The notes under the pieces are model-generated. The model was not told the origin of the DNA, did no database searches, and saw nothing but the letters and a program-made list of their open reading frames with translations. 64,000 nucleotides of DNA, from assembly GCA_029339505.1 (NCBI GenBank), contig JAQISU010000182.1, forward strand, positions 4,067,501 to 4,131,500, given 5' to 3'. Origin of the DNA: Unio delphinus. Taxonomy: Eukaryota > Mollusca > Bivalvia > Unionida > Unionidae. Of this stretch, positions 39,116 through 49,469 are shown piece by piece. The first letter of the stretch is position 1. Every line of letters begins with the position of its first letter. The position numbers and the translations under genes are program-made.

Positions 39116-42100
39116 ATGAAGGACTTTGAGAGATTATTCAAAAAAAACCCTGGAAAATTGCTAAATTCAAGCTCGAAAGATGCACCAAATAGGGATCTAA
39201 AAAGTGATAGAAGAATGATAGGTAAATTCAATGAAGCCTTTAACGAATTCAAGCGCGATGGTGCATCTCATTGTTGGTCAACATTTCGAATAGATGGTAG
39301 TGTTGATGCTACCATGAACGACAGTTACGCAGCAAGAATAATATCACATCTTCACCATCAAAGGTAGTTTTTCAGAGTGAAATGTATTATATAATGAGAA
39401 ACAGGTACTTGGATTATGCAGGATAAATTCGATCCTATCTTGAAAAACAAAAGAAAACTCTGTCACCTTGAGTCAGGATTCGAAACCAGAAGCGCTTACT
39501 GGAAGTGACAAAACGTATTACAAGAGAGCTTATCCTGTAACCGTAGTTGTTTATAGGATTTATCCGATAAATGAAAGACCGAGTGTTAAGAAATTGAAAC
39601 CTATGAAATTGTCAGGAATCAATTGTGTTGCATATAGCATTTTACAAATGCATTGCGTGGAAACAAGTTGACAGATCTAAGACGTAAAAAAATAAACGAA
39701 TGATCGCTAACAGTCAGGGATTTAGGGGCCCACAATTCAACATGTATCTGAGCTACAAACATCTTTAAGGTTCCCAATAATCGTAGCGACATTAACAGCA
39801 GAAGTATTATACAAATCGAAATATAAATCAAAATTAACTCCAATCAATATCATTGATAATAATGCACACGCGTGGACTAACGCAGTAATACTATTTCCAC
39901 GGAATTTAACCATAAAATACTACTCGGGGAATTGGTTTGATTTTAGTCACGTGGAGAGGAAGAACGATTCTGTGTCAGTGTGGTTATTTCAGAGTTTTGA
40001 AGACAAAGAGTGTAAATTCGACCAATTTGTACGACCAAACGATGAAATATACCGTACTGAATATCTTCACGAAGCGATTTTTCAACGGATAATAACGAGC
40101 AATTACTAACAAACTGTTTTTTAATCCCGTCAGTTGCAGCTCATTTCGCGAGAAAGAAAAAGATATGGAAACTAACACACGCTGAATTTCGCTCAGATGT
40201 TAAAGCGAGTTGTGTAAAATACTGACACGGTGGGTTATGGAATACCAAATATTTTCCTAAAAATGTTTTTTTTTCGGTTGATATGGATGCGTGTTACCCA
40301 CCACGTTTTCTCGGGTATGGAGAGAGTGCTCAGTAGTTTCAAAGATTTGGACATCCAACCCACTCGATGGCACGAGTTGCGATTAATGGACCACTACCCG
40401 ATTTTGATCTAACCGGCTTCACTCGTGTGGTATCATTCGAGTTTGCAGAAAGGACTTCATCCGTGCTGTTATGTTTGGTTTGGTAGACATATATCTGAAA
40501 AACACTGGTATCTAAATGTTATTACGGTATATGATTGGTTGTAAAATAATGCTGATCTCGCTGACATTCAGCGAGGTAGTTACTTGATTAAACGCGTAGA
40601 CTGAAGTTTGGTTAGCACAGCCTCATAGTCTTCACAGTATAATTAGCGATTGCTCGACGAAGAATATATTATTGAAACATCCAAAATGATCTTTGAAATC
40701 AGGAAAAAAAATGCAAAAGATCTATGTTGAAGAATAATTGGAAAATTCACACAGGTGGAGCATCTGATCACAAGCGACATTATTCACAATTTATTCTAGA
40801 CGATGCTGAATACGATTGTATAATCGCGGATGCATGAGCTAAAGTTTTTTATGTCAATAGTGAAAACGCCTACATGACCGACAGAACAAAATTTGGTAAA
40901 ATTGTTAGCTACATTGATGGAAATTCTCCCCAATAAATACATCTAATGATGTCTATACTGGCTTATGCTTCTATCAATTTACTATCGATGGTAAATATGT
41001 TTCCTGAATTTGCAGTCAGATTCGCCAAAGATTAATTTTATATAGATATCAAATATAACGAAGCAGTGGATGAATGTACCGATTCCATTTAATGGCTTGG
41101 ATCATTGAGAATAAAACAATAAAGGTTACATGATTATTCTCAATCAGCAGATATTAATAATCAATTTTCAGAGCTATCGTTAGCACTTTCGTAACCTGTT
41201 CCAATATGTAGATGTAAAGCAGGTTACTTAAATGGATGTGGTGGATCAGGGAAGACGACTCGTGTTATCGAATTATTTCGGGAGAAGTCAGACATGATTG
41301 TGCTAACACCAACACACAGACTTGCAAGAGAGATGAAACAGCGAGGAGTTAATTCCTGCATATATCACAGTTTCTTTCGATGGAAAGGTGACGCACGGAC
41401 TCCTGATCAAATGAGTGAAGAATATATTCCTGAAACCATTATTTTTGATGAGATATGCACAGCATCGTCGTCTATATTAAAATGATTTATTGCTTAGTTG
41501 TTACTGAAAAACACAGCTGTGATAATGTGTGGCGATCAGAGTCATCCATTTGTTGGTTTGTCACCACATAATTGGCTAAATAATATTGTAGATTATTATA
41601 AAGAAATTCATACAGATCATTGAGCATTTGATCCAGAATTAATTGAGTTCAAGAGATTAATCAGATTACAACAGGATAAAATCCAGTGTGAAATAGCGCG
41701 TGAAGTAAATTCAGAAACCCCATTAAACGATTTTTGGAACGCGTTGAGAACAAACGATTTGATAGTAGCAAGTAAAAAGACAGTCAGAGACACACTTCAA
41801 GCGCTGTTGTTTCATAAAGAAAAATATGTAACACTTTCAGTGCCATTGTGTTATAGACCAGCTGATTCACGAGAACAGAATATCGAAGTTGATATTCCTG
41901 GACAGATTGAAAAACAAACTCTCGTGTTAAATGATATTGTGTTGGTTGTTATCAATGTTGTCGAAGATGCATTGTGTGCTGATAAATATCCGTGGACGTT
42001 AGGATACGCAATAACGATACATTCATCTCAGGGTTAAACCATCTCTGATACAATTTTTAGGATCGTAGATTATCGCATCGAGTGATCGAATTTAGTTTAT

Positions 42101-42449
42101 CTCGCAGTGTCACGAGTACAAAGAATAAATCAACTTGGAACAGTTGTTTTAGATTTTAATGACACCACAATCAGTGATATTGTCAGCGATGATATAATAA
42201 GAAACAAACTCAATGGTTATAAACAGCTAGATAAGAAAAATCAACGAGAATTTGATAATGATGTTGTATTTAGAATAACGCTGAAACAACAACAGAATAA
42301 TCACTGCGCGAGCTGTAATTGTATAATGTTGTGGCAGTATTTGGATAAAGATCCTCACCAGTTTACCGTAGATAGAAAGGATAATAATCTTGGTCATACC
42401 AGAGATAATGTAAACATTGACCTGTCTAGAATGTAATCGAAATCAGCGG
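39116..42449 (+). pseudogene. DNA polymerase-like / SF1 helicase / HNH nuclease gene relic, copy L
   Basis: A 3.3-kb coding relic with many stops and frameshifts. In order: an N-terminal region with conserved-looking pieces (SDKTYYKRAYPVTVVVYRIY near 39500); a polymerase palm motif-A-like FFSVDMDACYPP near 40270-40305; a motif-C-like segment near 41017-41050 in which the Ser of an expected D-S pair is now a stop; an SF1 helicase Walker A (GCGGSGKTT) at 41233-41262 followed by LTPTHRLA, a Walker B-like IIFDE, and GYAITIHSSQG near 42000; and an HNH nuclease at 42301-42449 (CASC, then FTVDRKDNN, then a Cys-x-x-Cys pair in the next frame). Helicase and HNH calls are firm. Family-B polymerase is my best reading of the palm motifs. 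Confidence 0.7.
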
Positions 42450-42591
42450 TAATTAAGACCCTGGGCGGTATTTGTATATCCTCGGGTATCAATTGTAACT
42501 GTTAACATGTAAATCCACGCTAAGGAACAGTTCAGTCTAATTTATAGATTGCTGGTCTACCAGTGGATCTTGTTATGTTAGATATTTTATG

Positions 42592-43401
42592 TTACGTGAC
42601 ACTCCAAATAAAATCAGTAGCTTTTTTTAAAAAACCTTCAAGCTCTCCTGGTTCATATAAATATCTCACAGTGACCTTGTCGTGCATTCGCTGTTTTTAA
42701 AAATCATTTCGCGTTTGTACGGGTATATACTGTTTTTGATCGCGATAACAGGTTTCATATTACTTGCTCGAGTAATTTCATTGTTGAGTGCGGTAATTAC
42801 ACCTATTTATGTCCTGACCCATTCACATGATCGTTTATCTTCGCTGAATTCCTTCGCGTATTGATAATGAAATAATCGCTCAGAAAATGTTCGATTAAAT
42901 CGTTCAACACTTGCCTGATCCCGGTGAATTGCAGTATGTCCTCGTCATTTATTGATAGCATGATGCTTCGTTGTTGATAACACTACACCCTGAAATTCCT
43001 TGCCAGGATCAACCTGTAATAGATTTGGCTACTGCAGAGGACTTCGTCGATGAATCCTTCCAAATGCAGAAGCTACTTCAGTTCATGACTTGGTCAACAA
43101 TGTTTCAGCTTCCTTGATCTACTCGCAATATCAACTACGGTTAGAGCATACTTGTATCTCCGTTTATTAACGGTATCATGCGACAGAAATAATATACCAG
43201 CCTTTTGAACTTCTTTAATTGCGCTGAGATCAAAATGTGTGAAGAAAATTTGTTTAGGCGGGGGTAGATAAATCTGTCATATCTCCTGTTTAGATAAATC
43301 TGCCGCTGTGCTATTTTTTTTACTTTTGCCGCTTTAGCGAGTTTAGAGATTGCTGATTTACCCCGCCAGTATCCTGTTGGGGAATAATACATATATTCCA
43401 T
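42592..43401 (-). pseudogene. rve-type integrase relic, copy L
   Basis: Minus-strand pieces in shifting frames: an N-terminal GYWRGKSAISKLAKAAKV; a YKYALTVVDIASR strand of the RNase H-like core; QVDPGKEFQG with the second catalytic Asp; HRDQASVERFNRTFSERLF with the catalytic Glu; and a C-terminal VRYLYEPGELEG motif near 42630. This is the retroviral-type integrase carried by Polinton/Maverick elements and related viruses. At least four stops. The segment that should carry the first catalytic Asp reads KAGILFL, so that Asp seems lost. Confidence 0.8.
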
Positions 43402-43444
43402 GATATTAATATCCAGTATCCAGCATTAATTTACTTTTCATCGT

Positions 43445-43928
43445 TCATTTTAACAACCAGGATGCTAATTTTTCTTTCAAGGATTGATCAGAGATATAAT
43501 TCAAAACATGAATCAATTGTATATCTGCGATATGTCTATGTTGCATATTGCTACTTTTATAAGTAACATCATGAGCATGACACGCCTTATCAATAGCCTT
43601 TATCGGATATTCGCCGGGTCGGGGATGGTCTTCGCTATCAAGTTGGATATCGCGTCTGGTTCCAGTGCCAAAATAACTATACTCCTGAAGGTGTTTTTTT
43701 CTTGGATATTTGCCCATGGAGTCCCTGGGAGTTTTGTCAATTTTGCTGCAATATCACCTCCTCGTTTTGTTTTAAATCATTACACGATTTCATAGAAACA
43801 ATTCTGAATAACTTTGTGGCACATTGTACACACCTACCAGCAAGTGCTGATTTATTATTGTTTCTTGTAATTGTTGTCAAGTATTTTGTGCTAGTACGAG
43901 TCTTACATTTAACACAATATATATTCAT
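43445..43928 (-). pseudogene. Zinc-ribbon plus phospholipase A2-like protein relic, copy L
   Basis: The first 45 residues (from 43928) form a zinc ribbon of the DUF5679 type: YCVKCKTRT, then GRCVQCATKLFR, with the second Cys pair intact. After one frameshift the frame at 43445-43717 carries a phospholipase A2-like domain: a Ca-loop-like YFGTGT (residues 15-20 of that frame), the catalytic pair in HAHDVTY (His49, Asp50) and a HIAD segment (62-65). Such PLA2 domains are known from parvovirus VP1, where they help breach the endosome membrane. A similar entry role here is inference. It is divergent from the ATPase start, with 16 bp between them. Confidence 0.72.
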
Positions 43929-43944
43929 AATTATTTAAAATAAC

Positions 43945-44140
43945 ATGAATGTAATTGATTTTTCGGCGACAAAAAGACATGAACCCGTTAAGCAACATGC
44001 AGTGCTATCAGGTTCCATTCGCATGATTAAAATTGGACAATCTGGAATTGGCAAGACTCAGTTCTTACTTATTCTAATAATGAGGTCGTTAAAATGGAAC
44101 AAATTGCATTTGGTAGCCCCGAGAGTAGATGATCAGCGAT
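43945..44140 (+). pseudogene. Packaging ATPase (A32/FtsK-like), 5' fragment, copy L
   Basis: The frame from ATG 43945 has a Walker A motif in GQSGIGKTQ (44033-44063) followed by a hydrophobic helix. It fits the N-terminal part of the genome-packaging ATPases paired with double-jelly-roll capsids. The gene is cut off near 44130-44140, where sequence similar to the histone unit at 45950 begins. The Walker B region and the rest are absent. Confidence 0.7.
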
Positions 44141-44283
44141 GTTACAATTAATGTTGATTAACATATCACGTCATGATAAAGCAGTAAGGCACCCGTTTAA
44201 GAAAAACACAGTTTATCGAATTAGGTCCGTTTGGTTTGAATCAGAAACTTAATCAGTTTGGTTTCTTTTAACCTTTAAAATAT

Positions 44284-44600
44284 CAAATTTGACTAAAGTT
44301 GTATTTAGCAATGTGTGAGAATCGGCCAAGCTTGAATTTAGAAAGGGATTGAAATAAAAAATTAACATCCAATAATTGAAACGTTCGAGCTTGAAGTCAA
44401 AAAAGCTAATGAAATAAATAAAATCAACATCCAATCAGAAAGCATGTTACTAACTTTAACAACTAATCAGGGATAGCTTTGTACATTGGTGTGAAAACTC
44501 GACCGAGCTTGAAACAAAAAACGATTGAAAGTGAGAAAAAATTGAACACAAAGATTAACAACCAATCAGGACTAGTCTTGTATCCTGTGTCTTCACACTT
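44284..44600. repeat. About 118-bp repeats with CCAATCAG, unit 1
   Basis: Repeated blocks with the words GTGTGAGAATCGGCC, GAGCTTGAA, GATTGAAA, AACATCCAATCAGAAAGC and ACAACTAATCAGG. The CCAAT pentamer inside TCCAATCAGA matches the CCAAT box common in histone promoters. Whether these blocks are old promoter copies or a satellite is open. Confidence 0.65.
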
Positions 44601-44842
44601 TCCTGCTTGAACTATTTTAGATCCATTTATACTAGTGGATATCAAATAACCAAAAGGTTGTTCATGTATGTGTCCTGTTGGTGCAGATTATATCTAATTA
44701 CCATTTCCCTTCATTCTATAACTATATCTTATATTAACAATAATCATAATTTTCTCATTTTAGTGAGTGTTCTTCTGAATTTTCTAACTATTAGAATCAA
44801 TTATGGCACTTTGGCAAATATTTGATTTCCACATATATTAGT

Positions 44843-44858
44843 GGCCCTGAAATATGCC
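44843..44858 (-). terminator. Histone mRNA 3' stem-loop, decayed (H2B unit 1)
   Basis: The minus strand reads GGCATATTTCAGGGCC, 31 bases after the H2B stop. It is recognisable as the replication-dependent histone stem-loop with a damaged 5' arm, and is followed by ACTAATATAT as in unit 2. Confidence 0.75.
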
Positions 44859-44888
44859 GTTGGTATGCTGTATTGGACACAATTCTGT

Positions 44889-45215
44889 TTAGCTATTGCT
44901 GCAAGTAAACTTGGTTACAGCTTTCGTTCCCTCGTTAGCGACGTGTTTGACCAGTTCTCCTAGTAGAGTCAGATGAACATAGTTCTGTATTCCTCTGCTG
45001 GTGATGGTAGATCTTTTGATGTAGTGGGCTACTCTAGATGCCGCGGCGGCTATTCTTTTAATTACGTGGTTCACGAAACTGTTCATTATAGACATAGCCT
45101 TACTTGAGATGCCAGTGTCTGGATACACCTGCTTCAAACCTTTGTACATGGATATATCGTACGATTACCTTCGTCTTTTCTTGCACTTCTTATCCCCTGA
45201 TCGTGGTGATAGCAC
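44889..45215 (-). pseudogene. Histone H2B pseudogene, unit 1
   Basis: The minus strand encodes the H2B core fold: [54 protein letters not shown], and a C-terminus [10 protein letters not shown]. The basic tail SGDKKCKK is followed by an in-frame stop before SYDI. The start codon region is missing compared with unit 2. A TATA box and a 3' stem-loop remain. Core changes at normally fixed positions and the stop make it a pseudogene. Confidence 0.92.
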
Positions 45216-45236
45216 CTATTCTACCCGATCTGGTAG

Positions 45237-45244
45237 CTTTTATA
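45237..45244 (-). promoter_or_regulatory. TATA box of H2B unit 1
   Basis: TATAAAAG in the context GAAGGGTATAAAAGC, in the position expected for a histone core promoter. Unit 2 has the same context with TATGAAAG. Confidence 0.7.
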
Positions 45245-45260
45245 CCCTTCAAAACGATCC

Positions 45261-45944
45261 AAAAGCAGACAATCGAACACGTGATGGAAAACACTGCATA
45301 GATTAAACCTACATTGCATTACTCAACTATTTTGTAGTTTTTAAAATTTATTTATATTTAAACCTGAGCATAGTTTCCAGATTTTGTGAATCATTGGAGA
45401 ACGTGTTATAGCAATCAGTTTGAATTCATATAAGTACCTAAGTGAGCTAAAAAGAATCAGTGTACTGCCACTAAAGTCCTACTTTTTCACATGTGTACAC
45501 AAATCAGCCAGGGTTAAAATGAAAAGGGATTGAGATCAAAATTGTTAACGACTGATCAGATCGCGTGTTTATTACTGTGGTTAAAGTTCGAAAGGCACAG
45601 CTGTCCTTTCAACAATCTTTCATAACTGGCAATGACTCTTATTTTTCCACAATTTCGTCTTGAACCGCCATGGCCTTTTGAAACAATCTCGATTCAGTTG
45701 TACTGCTGGGTAGAAAGTACCCAATACTATGTTCGCCACCTGTGCAATTCAGTCCAATCCTTTATAGTTCTTCATTTTTCCCATCTCCTAACCAGTCCAG
45801 AATGTCTACTTCATAGTGTACATAATTTTAGGTCCCTATTAATTTCATTTTAATTAAAATGTTTAAGCAACATGAATGTGATTAGTCGCTATTAGATAAT
45901 ACAGTAATATCAGATATGAAACGGTGTAATATATGATTGAGTCA
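45261..45944. other. Spacer between histone units
   Basis: No gene seen. It includes flanks shared with 47515-47900. The words AACATGAATGTGATT at 45869-45883 nearly repeat the start of the packaging ATPase gene at 43942-43956. Confidence 0.5.
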
Positions 45945-46742
45945 GGTTTAGTGTTGATTAACACGTCATGTCACGGCAAAGCAGTAATGATCCGTTCAAG
46001 AAAAACATTTTCTCAAATTATATCACTTTGGTTTCAATCAAAAGCCAATCAGCTTGGTGTCTTATATCCTGTTAATTGAGTTAATACTGATCCGTTACGT
46101 TATTTTAATATAAAATATGGTTCACTTTTTATCGTAGACATGTGTGAGAATCGGCCGAGCTTGATGTCATAAACGGATTGAAACTAAATAATTCAACATC
46201 AAATCAGAAAGCGTGTTACTAAATTGAACAAACATACAGGGCTAGTCTTGTAAAAAAAGATGCTGAAAATTGGCTGAGCTCGAAGCCAAAAATGGATTGA
46301 AAAAAACTATTTCAACATCCAATCTGAAAGCATGTTACTAAATTTAGCAATCAATTAGGGCTAGCCATGTACAAATGGTGTGAAACGTCCGCTGAGCTTG
46401 AATCACAAATTTGAGTGAAATAAAATATTTTAACATCCAATCAGAAAGCATTCTACGAAATTTAACAACTAATCAGGGCTTGCCTTGTACAAAAGGTGTG
46501 AAAAATTGGTTGTTCTTTAAGCAAAAATCGGATCGAAATTTAAAAAAAAATATCAAAATCCAATCAGAGCGCGTTTTACAACGTTTAACAGTCAATCAAG
46601 GCTCCCCACTTTTTCACTTGAAACGTCAGGGCCTTGAAACAATTTCGATCCAGTTCTACTACAAGATTGAAAAAAACTAATATCTAGTTTATGTATGCGT
46701 CCTTTTGTGACAGATTATATTTAAATTACACAAAATATATAA

Positions 46743-46791
46743 AGGTTGTAAAGCGCTTAGAGCTTCTGTTGATTAGGGCCTATAAAAAGTC

Positions 46792-46866
<75 letters not shown>
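46743..46866 (+). mobile_element. CR1/L2-like LINE 3' tail
   Basis: GTAAAGCGCTTAGAGCTTCTG...GGGCCTATAAAAAGTCG followed by a long ATT array. Unit 1 lacks it at the matching place (near 44705). The flanks ATTAC before and ATTAC after could be a short target duplication. Confidence 0.8.
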
Positions 46867-46867
<1 letters not shown>

Positions 46868-47010
46868 TACCATTTCCTTTAATTATGTTACGATTTTTTA
46901 TATTAATAATCGTAATATGCTCATTTTGGTGAACGTGTTTTTCCAGGTTTTCTAGCTAGTATTATTAATTGTGGCAATCTGGCAAGTATTTTTTTTCCAG
47001 ATATATTGGT

Positions 47011-47026
47011 GGACCTTAGAAAGGCC
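47011..47026 (-). terminator. Histone mRNA 3' stem-loop, decayed (H2B unit 2)
   Basis: The minus strand reads GGCCTTTCTAAGGTCC, 32 bases after the H2B stop: a six-pair stem with a four-base loop and one G-T pair. Confidence 0.75.
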
Positions 47027-47057
47027 GTTTTCTAGGCTGTATGGTACATAATTATGT

Positions 47058-47387
47058 TTAGCTTTTGCTGCTAGTATACTTGGTTACTGATTTCAATTCC
47101 TCGCTAACAGCGTTTTTGGCGAGTCCCCCCGGCAAAATGAGACGAACAGGCATCTGAATTTCTCTGCTGAAGATTGTAGATCGTTTGTTGTAGTGGGCTA
47201 GTCTAGAGGCTTCTGTGGCTATTCTTTCGAATATGTCGTTTACGAAACTGTTCATAATAGACATAGCCTTACCTGAGATGCCACTGTATGGATGCAGCTG
47301 CTTCAAATCTTTGTAGATGTATATGCCATAAGAGTCCCTTCGCCTTTTCTTCTTGCGCTTCTTATCCCCAGATATTGGTGATGACAT
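47058..47387 (-). pseudogene. Histone H2B relic, unit 2 (frame open)
   Basis: An open frame of 109 codons from ATG 47387. It has a short basic tail ([12 protein letters not shown]) and the H2B histone fold ([40 protein letters not shown]), ending TKYTSSKS. It is shorter than usual H2B (about 120 residues), with substitutions at conserved positions such as Tyr for Asp in HPYSG and Leu-Pro-Gly-Gly-Leu for Leu-Pro-Gly-Glu-Leu. The TATA box is weakened to TATGAAAG. Probably a pseudogene that happens to lack stops. A divergent H2B cannot be excluded. Confidence 0.9.
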
Positions 47388-47448
47388 CTTTGTTCCCGCT
47401 TGCCTGTTTAGGTGGGATGATACTGTACTAAAAGAAGCGATCTGGTAG

Positions 47449-47456
47449 CTTTCATA
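47449..47456 (-). promoter_or_regulatory. Degenerate TATA box of H2B unit 2
   Basis: TATGAAAG in the same context as the TATA box of unit 1 (GAAGGGTATGAAAGCTACC), about 60 bases above the ATG. Confidence 0.55.
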
Positions 47457-47514
47457 CCCTTCAAAAGATCCAAATACAGACAGCCGAGGACTTGATGTAA
47501 AACATGACATACGT

Positions 47515-48039
47515 TAGACCTACCTTGCATTCCTCAACTGTTTTGTTTTTAACTTTTATTTAGCATGAAACTATAACATATTTTCCTGATTGTGTGAATC
47601 ATAGGAGAACATTTTCCAGCAATCAGTTTGGATTCGTATAACATCCTGAGGTCGTAAAAATCAGTGTGCTGCAAAATAGTCAAATACATCTAAAGTTGTA
47701 CATTTTTACAAGTGCAAAAAGTCAGACAGGTTTGAAATCAAATTGTTAACATCCAATCAGATCGCGTGTTAATTACTGTGGTGAGAGTTCGAAATGCACA
47801 GCTGTGCTGCCAGCAAACCTTCAGAAATGGCACTGAATCTAGTATCTACACACTTTAAGGCTTGAATCGCCAGGGCCTATTGAAACAATCAATTTAATAA
47901 TGATCACTAAGAACCTGTATAACCCGGTAACCTGATCGCAGTGCTTAATAATTTATTTGTCGGTGACTATAACACTTGTCTAGGCGCTAACATTTATACT
48001 ACGCTATATGTAATATGTTTATTTCAGCGAGTTTAATAT
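47515..48039. other. Upstream flank of H2B unit 2 and junction to viral copy M
   Basis: The part up to about 47900 repeats the flank of unit 1, including AGATCGCGTGTTAATTACTGTGG-like words. No gene seen between about 47900 and 48040. Confidence 0.5.
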
Positions 48040-48590
48040 TAACGATTGCTGGATTTCCGAAAAGGTTTATTAATGTTTATATTGATCTTTCAACAAAAAA
48101 CTCAAGAACATGATTAAATGATTAGAAAAGTCAGTTCTAAATAAGGTCATTCAAAAATTAAATTATTGTAACTGGGAGGTTTTAATCATCCACGTATCTT
48201 TTAGTTGCAGCGTCATCGTTTGAGTCTCGTTCTTCAAGATCAGTAATCGTATTATTAGCCATGCTGAGAATTCCAGTTATTACGTCTCCGTGTTTATGTA
48301 CTTGAGCCCTAATATTATCTTATGTCGTTGACATAAGAACAACGCGTTTACTTTTTCCGTTTTTATTAAACACGGCAATGCTGTTTTTGGTTACATCATT
48401 AATAATGACGATAATATCTTGCAATGAAATATTCTTTGTTTTCATTTTCATTGGTTATAATGACATACAACCAATTCGTTTGGATCCACATTTGCAAGAT
48501 TTTGTTATTCGGATATTTCATCGGTATTGATTTGGTTTTACATTCTTGTACGATATTCATTGAGTTATTAGTTATTTGTTTAGAGGAACA
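48040..48590 (-). pseudogene. Fibre-like protein relic, copy M
   Basis: On the minus strand, pieces match the N-terminal third of the R fibre-like gene: a DEIS segment, NLANVDPNE-like residues around 48500, an IS-LQDI segment near 48420 and an AVFNKNG-like piece near 48370. DNA similarity to R is also seen at about 48050-48095 (GGATTTCC...CTTTCAAC). Many stops and frameshifts. Confidence 0.7.
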
Positions 48591-48639
48591 TCTGTAAACA
48601 TATACAATTATATTATAAAGTATATTTTAAACTATAGCG

Positions 48640-48955
48640 ATTTATCGTGTATTCGTGTACAACTTTATGGGGTGGACTGGTTGATTTAACATAGTTTCAG
48701 CTGCGCTAACATACTTGATAAATTCCTTTGGCCGAGTTAACCGTACGAATCAAAATAAACAATTCCTTGTGGATTAATTGGGTAAAAGATACAATCAGTT
48801 CCAGTTCCATCGCTTTTGTGAAGTTTAATGATACGGGTTTCGATTTTAACCTGCGTTTTGGGTAATTGATACTGAGTAAAACACTCATAAAGCTTTTATT
48901 TTGTAAGTTTATATCAGCAATAATTAATTCAAATTTGACATTGGTGAAAACCTTA
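48640..48955 (-). pseudogene. Adenain-like protease relic, copy M
   Basis: Minus-strand pieces match the R protease: NPQGIVYFDSYG with the catalytic Asp region (then a stop), and a C-terminal HKV-HEYT-like end. The segment carrying the catalytic Cys is missing or unrecognisable. The reading frame at 48706-48888 runs across this relic in mixed frames. Confidence 0.72.
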
Positions 48956-48956
48956 A

Positions 48957-49432
48957 AGAATTGCTTCTGGACGTCTCAGACCCCTTCCCTACAATGACTG
49001 CGGAGTTCCTGGTAGTCTTAGACCCTTTCTGTTTTGCAAGGCCATTAATTTTAGACGACCCGGTTTACACCTATTGTTCTTTTTTGGAAGTCATCCTGGG
49101 GTTTGTTGGCGTGTTATCTTGTTTAAGATTTTTGAGTGTAACATTCCTTTTCCATTTTCTGTTTTAGTGACATTGCCAAAGATGTTCCGACAGACTTCAA
49201 AGCCGCAGCTTTTACGACAGCTGGTCAGCAGAGGCTATTAACGCTGGTATAGCTGCAAGATATGGAAATATAGCACCTCATTTAGTTATATCGGAATAGC
49301 ACCCATGGAAAGAGTAAGTATTATTCCAGTCTTGTCTTGTTTGGCATTATTAAATGTTTTATGCTGACAGCTTTTTTCATTCCTTGTAACCTGATTGTTT
49401 TTTTAACGTTATTGTGGTTCCAGAATATTTCA
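48957..49432 (-). pseudogene. PX-like protein relic, copy M
   Basis: DNA similarity to R is clear at both ends: GGAGTTCCTGGTAGTCTTAG with the following GACCCTTTC near 49005-49030 matches 59204-59230, and TTATTGTGGTTCCA near 49410-49425 matches 59525-59540. The middle is rearranged. Confidence 0.7.
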
Positions 49433-49469
49433 CGGACGCGGTTCGTAGTTAATACCATTACAATTTATA

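Larger units (their letters stand above)
44141..45260. repeat. Histone-locus tandem unit 1
   Basis: Aligns with 45945-47500. The shared start is GTTGATTAACA followed by AAAGCAGTAA, and shared pieces run through the CCAATCAG repeats, the H2B relic and its TATA region. Similarity of the upstream flanks continues (45305-45450 with 47515-47660). Confidence 0.8.
45945..47500. repeat. Histone-locus tandem unit 2
   Basis: Second unit, longer than unit 1 because it has more 118-bp repeats (46130-46620) and a LINE 3' tail (46743-46866) absent from unit 1. Confidence 0.8.

Noticed and set aside
47388..47510. N-terminal extension of the H2B unit 2 frame
   Set aside because: It crosses the promoter region including the TATA-like box; the ATG at 47387 gives the normal histone tail start.
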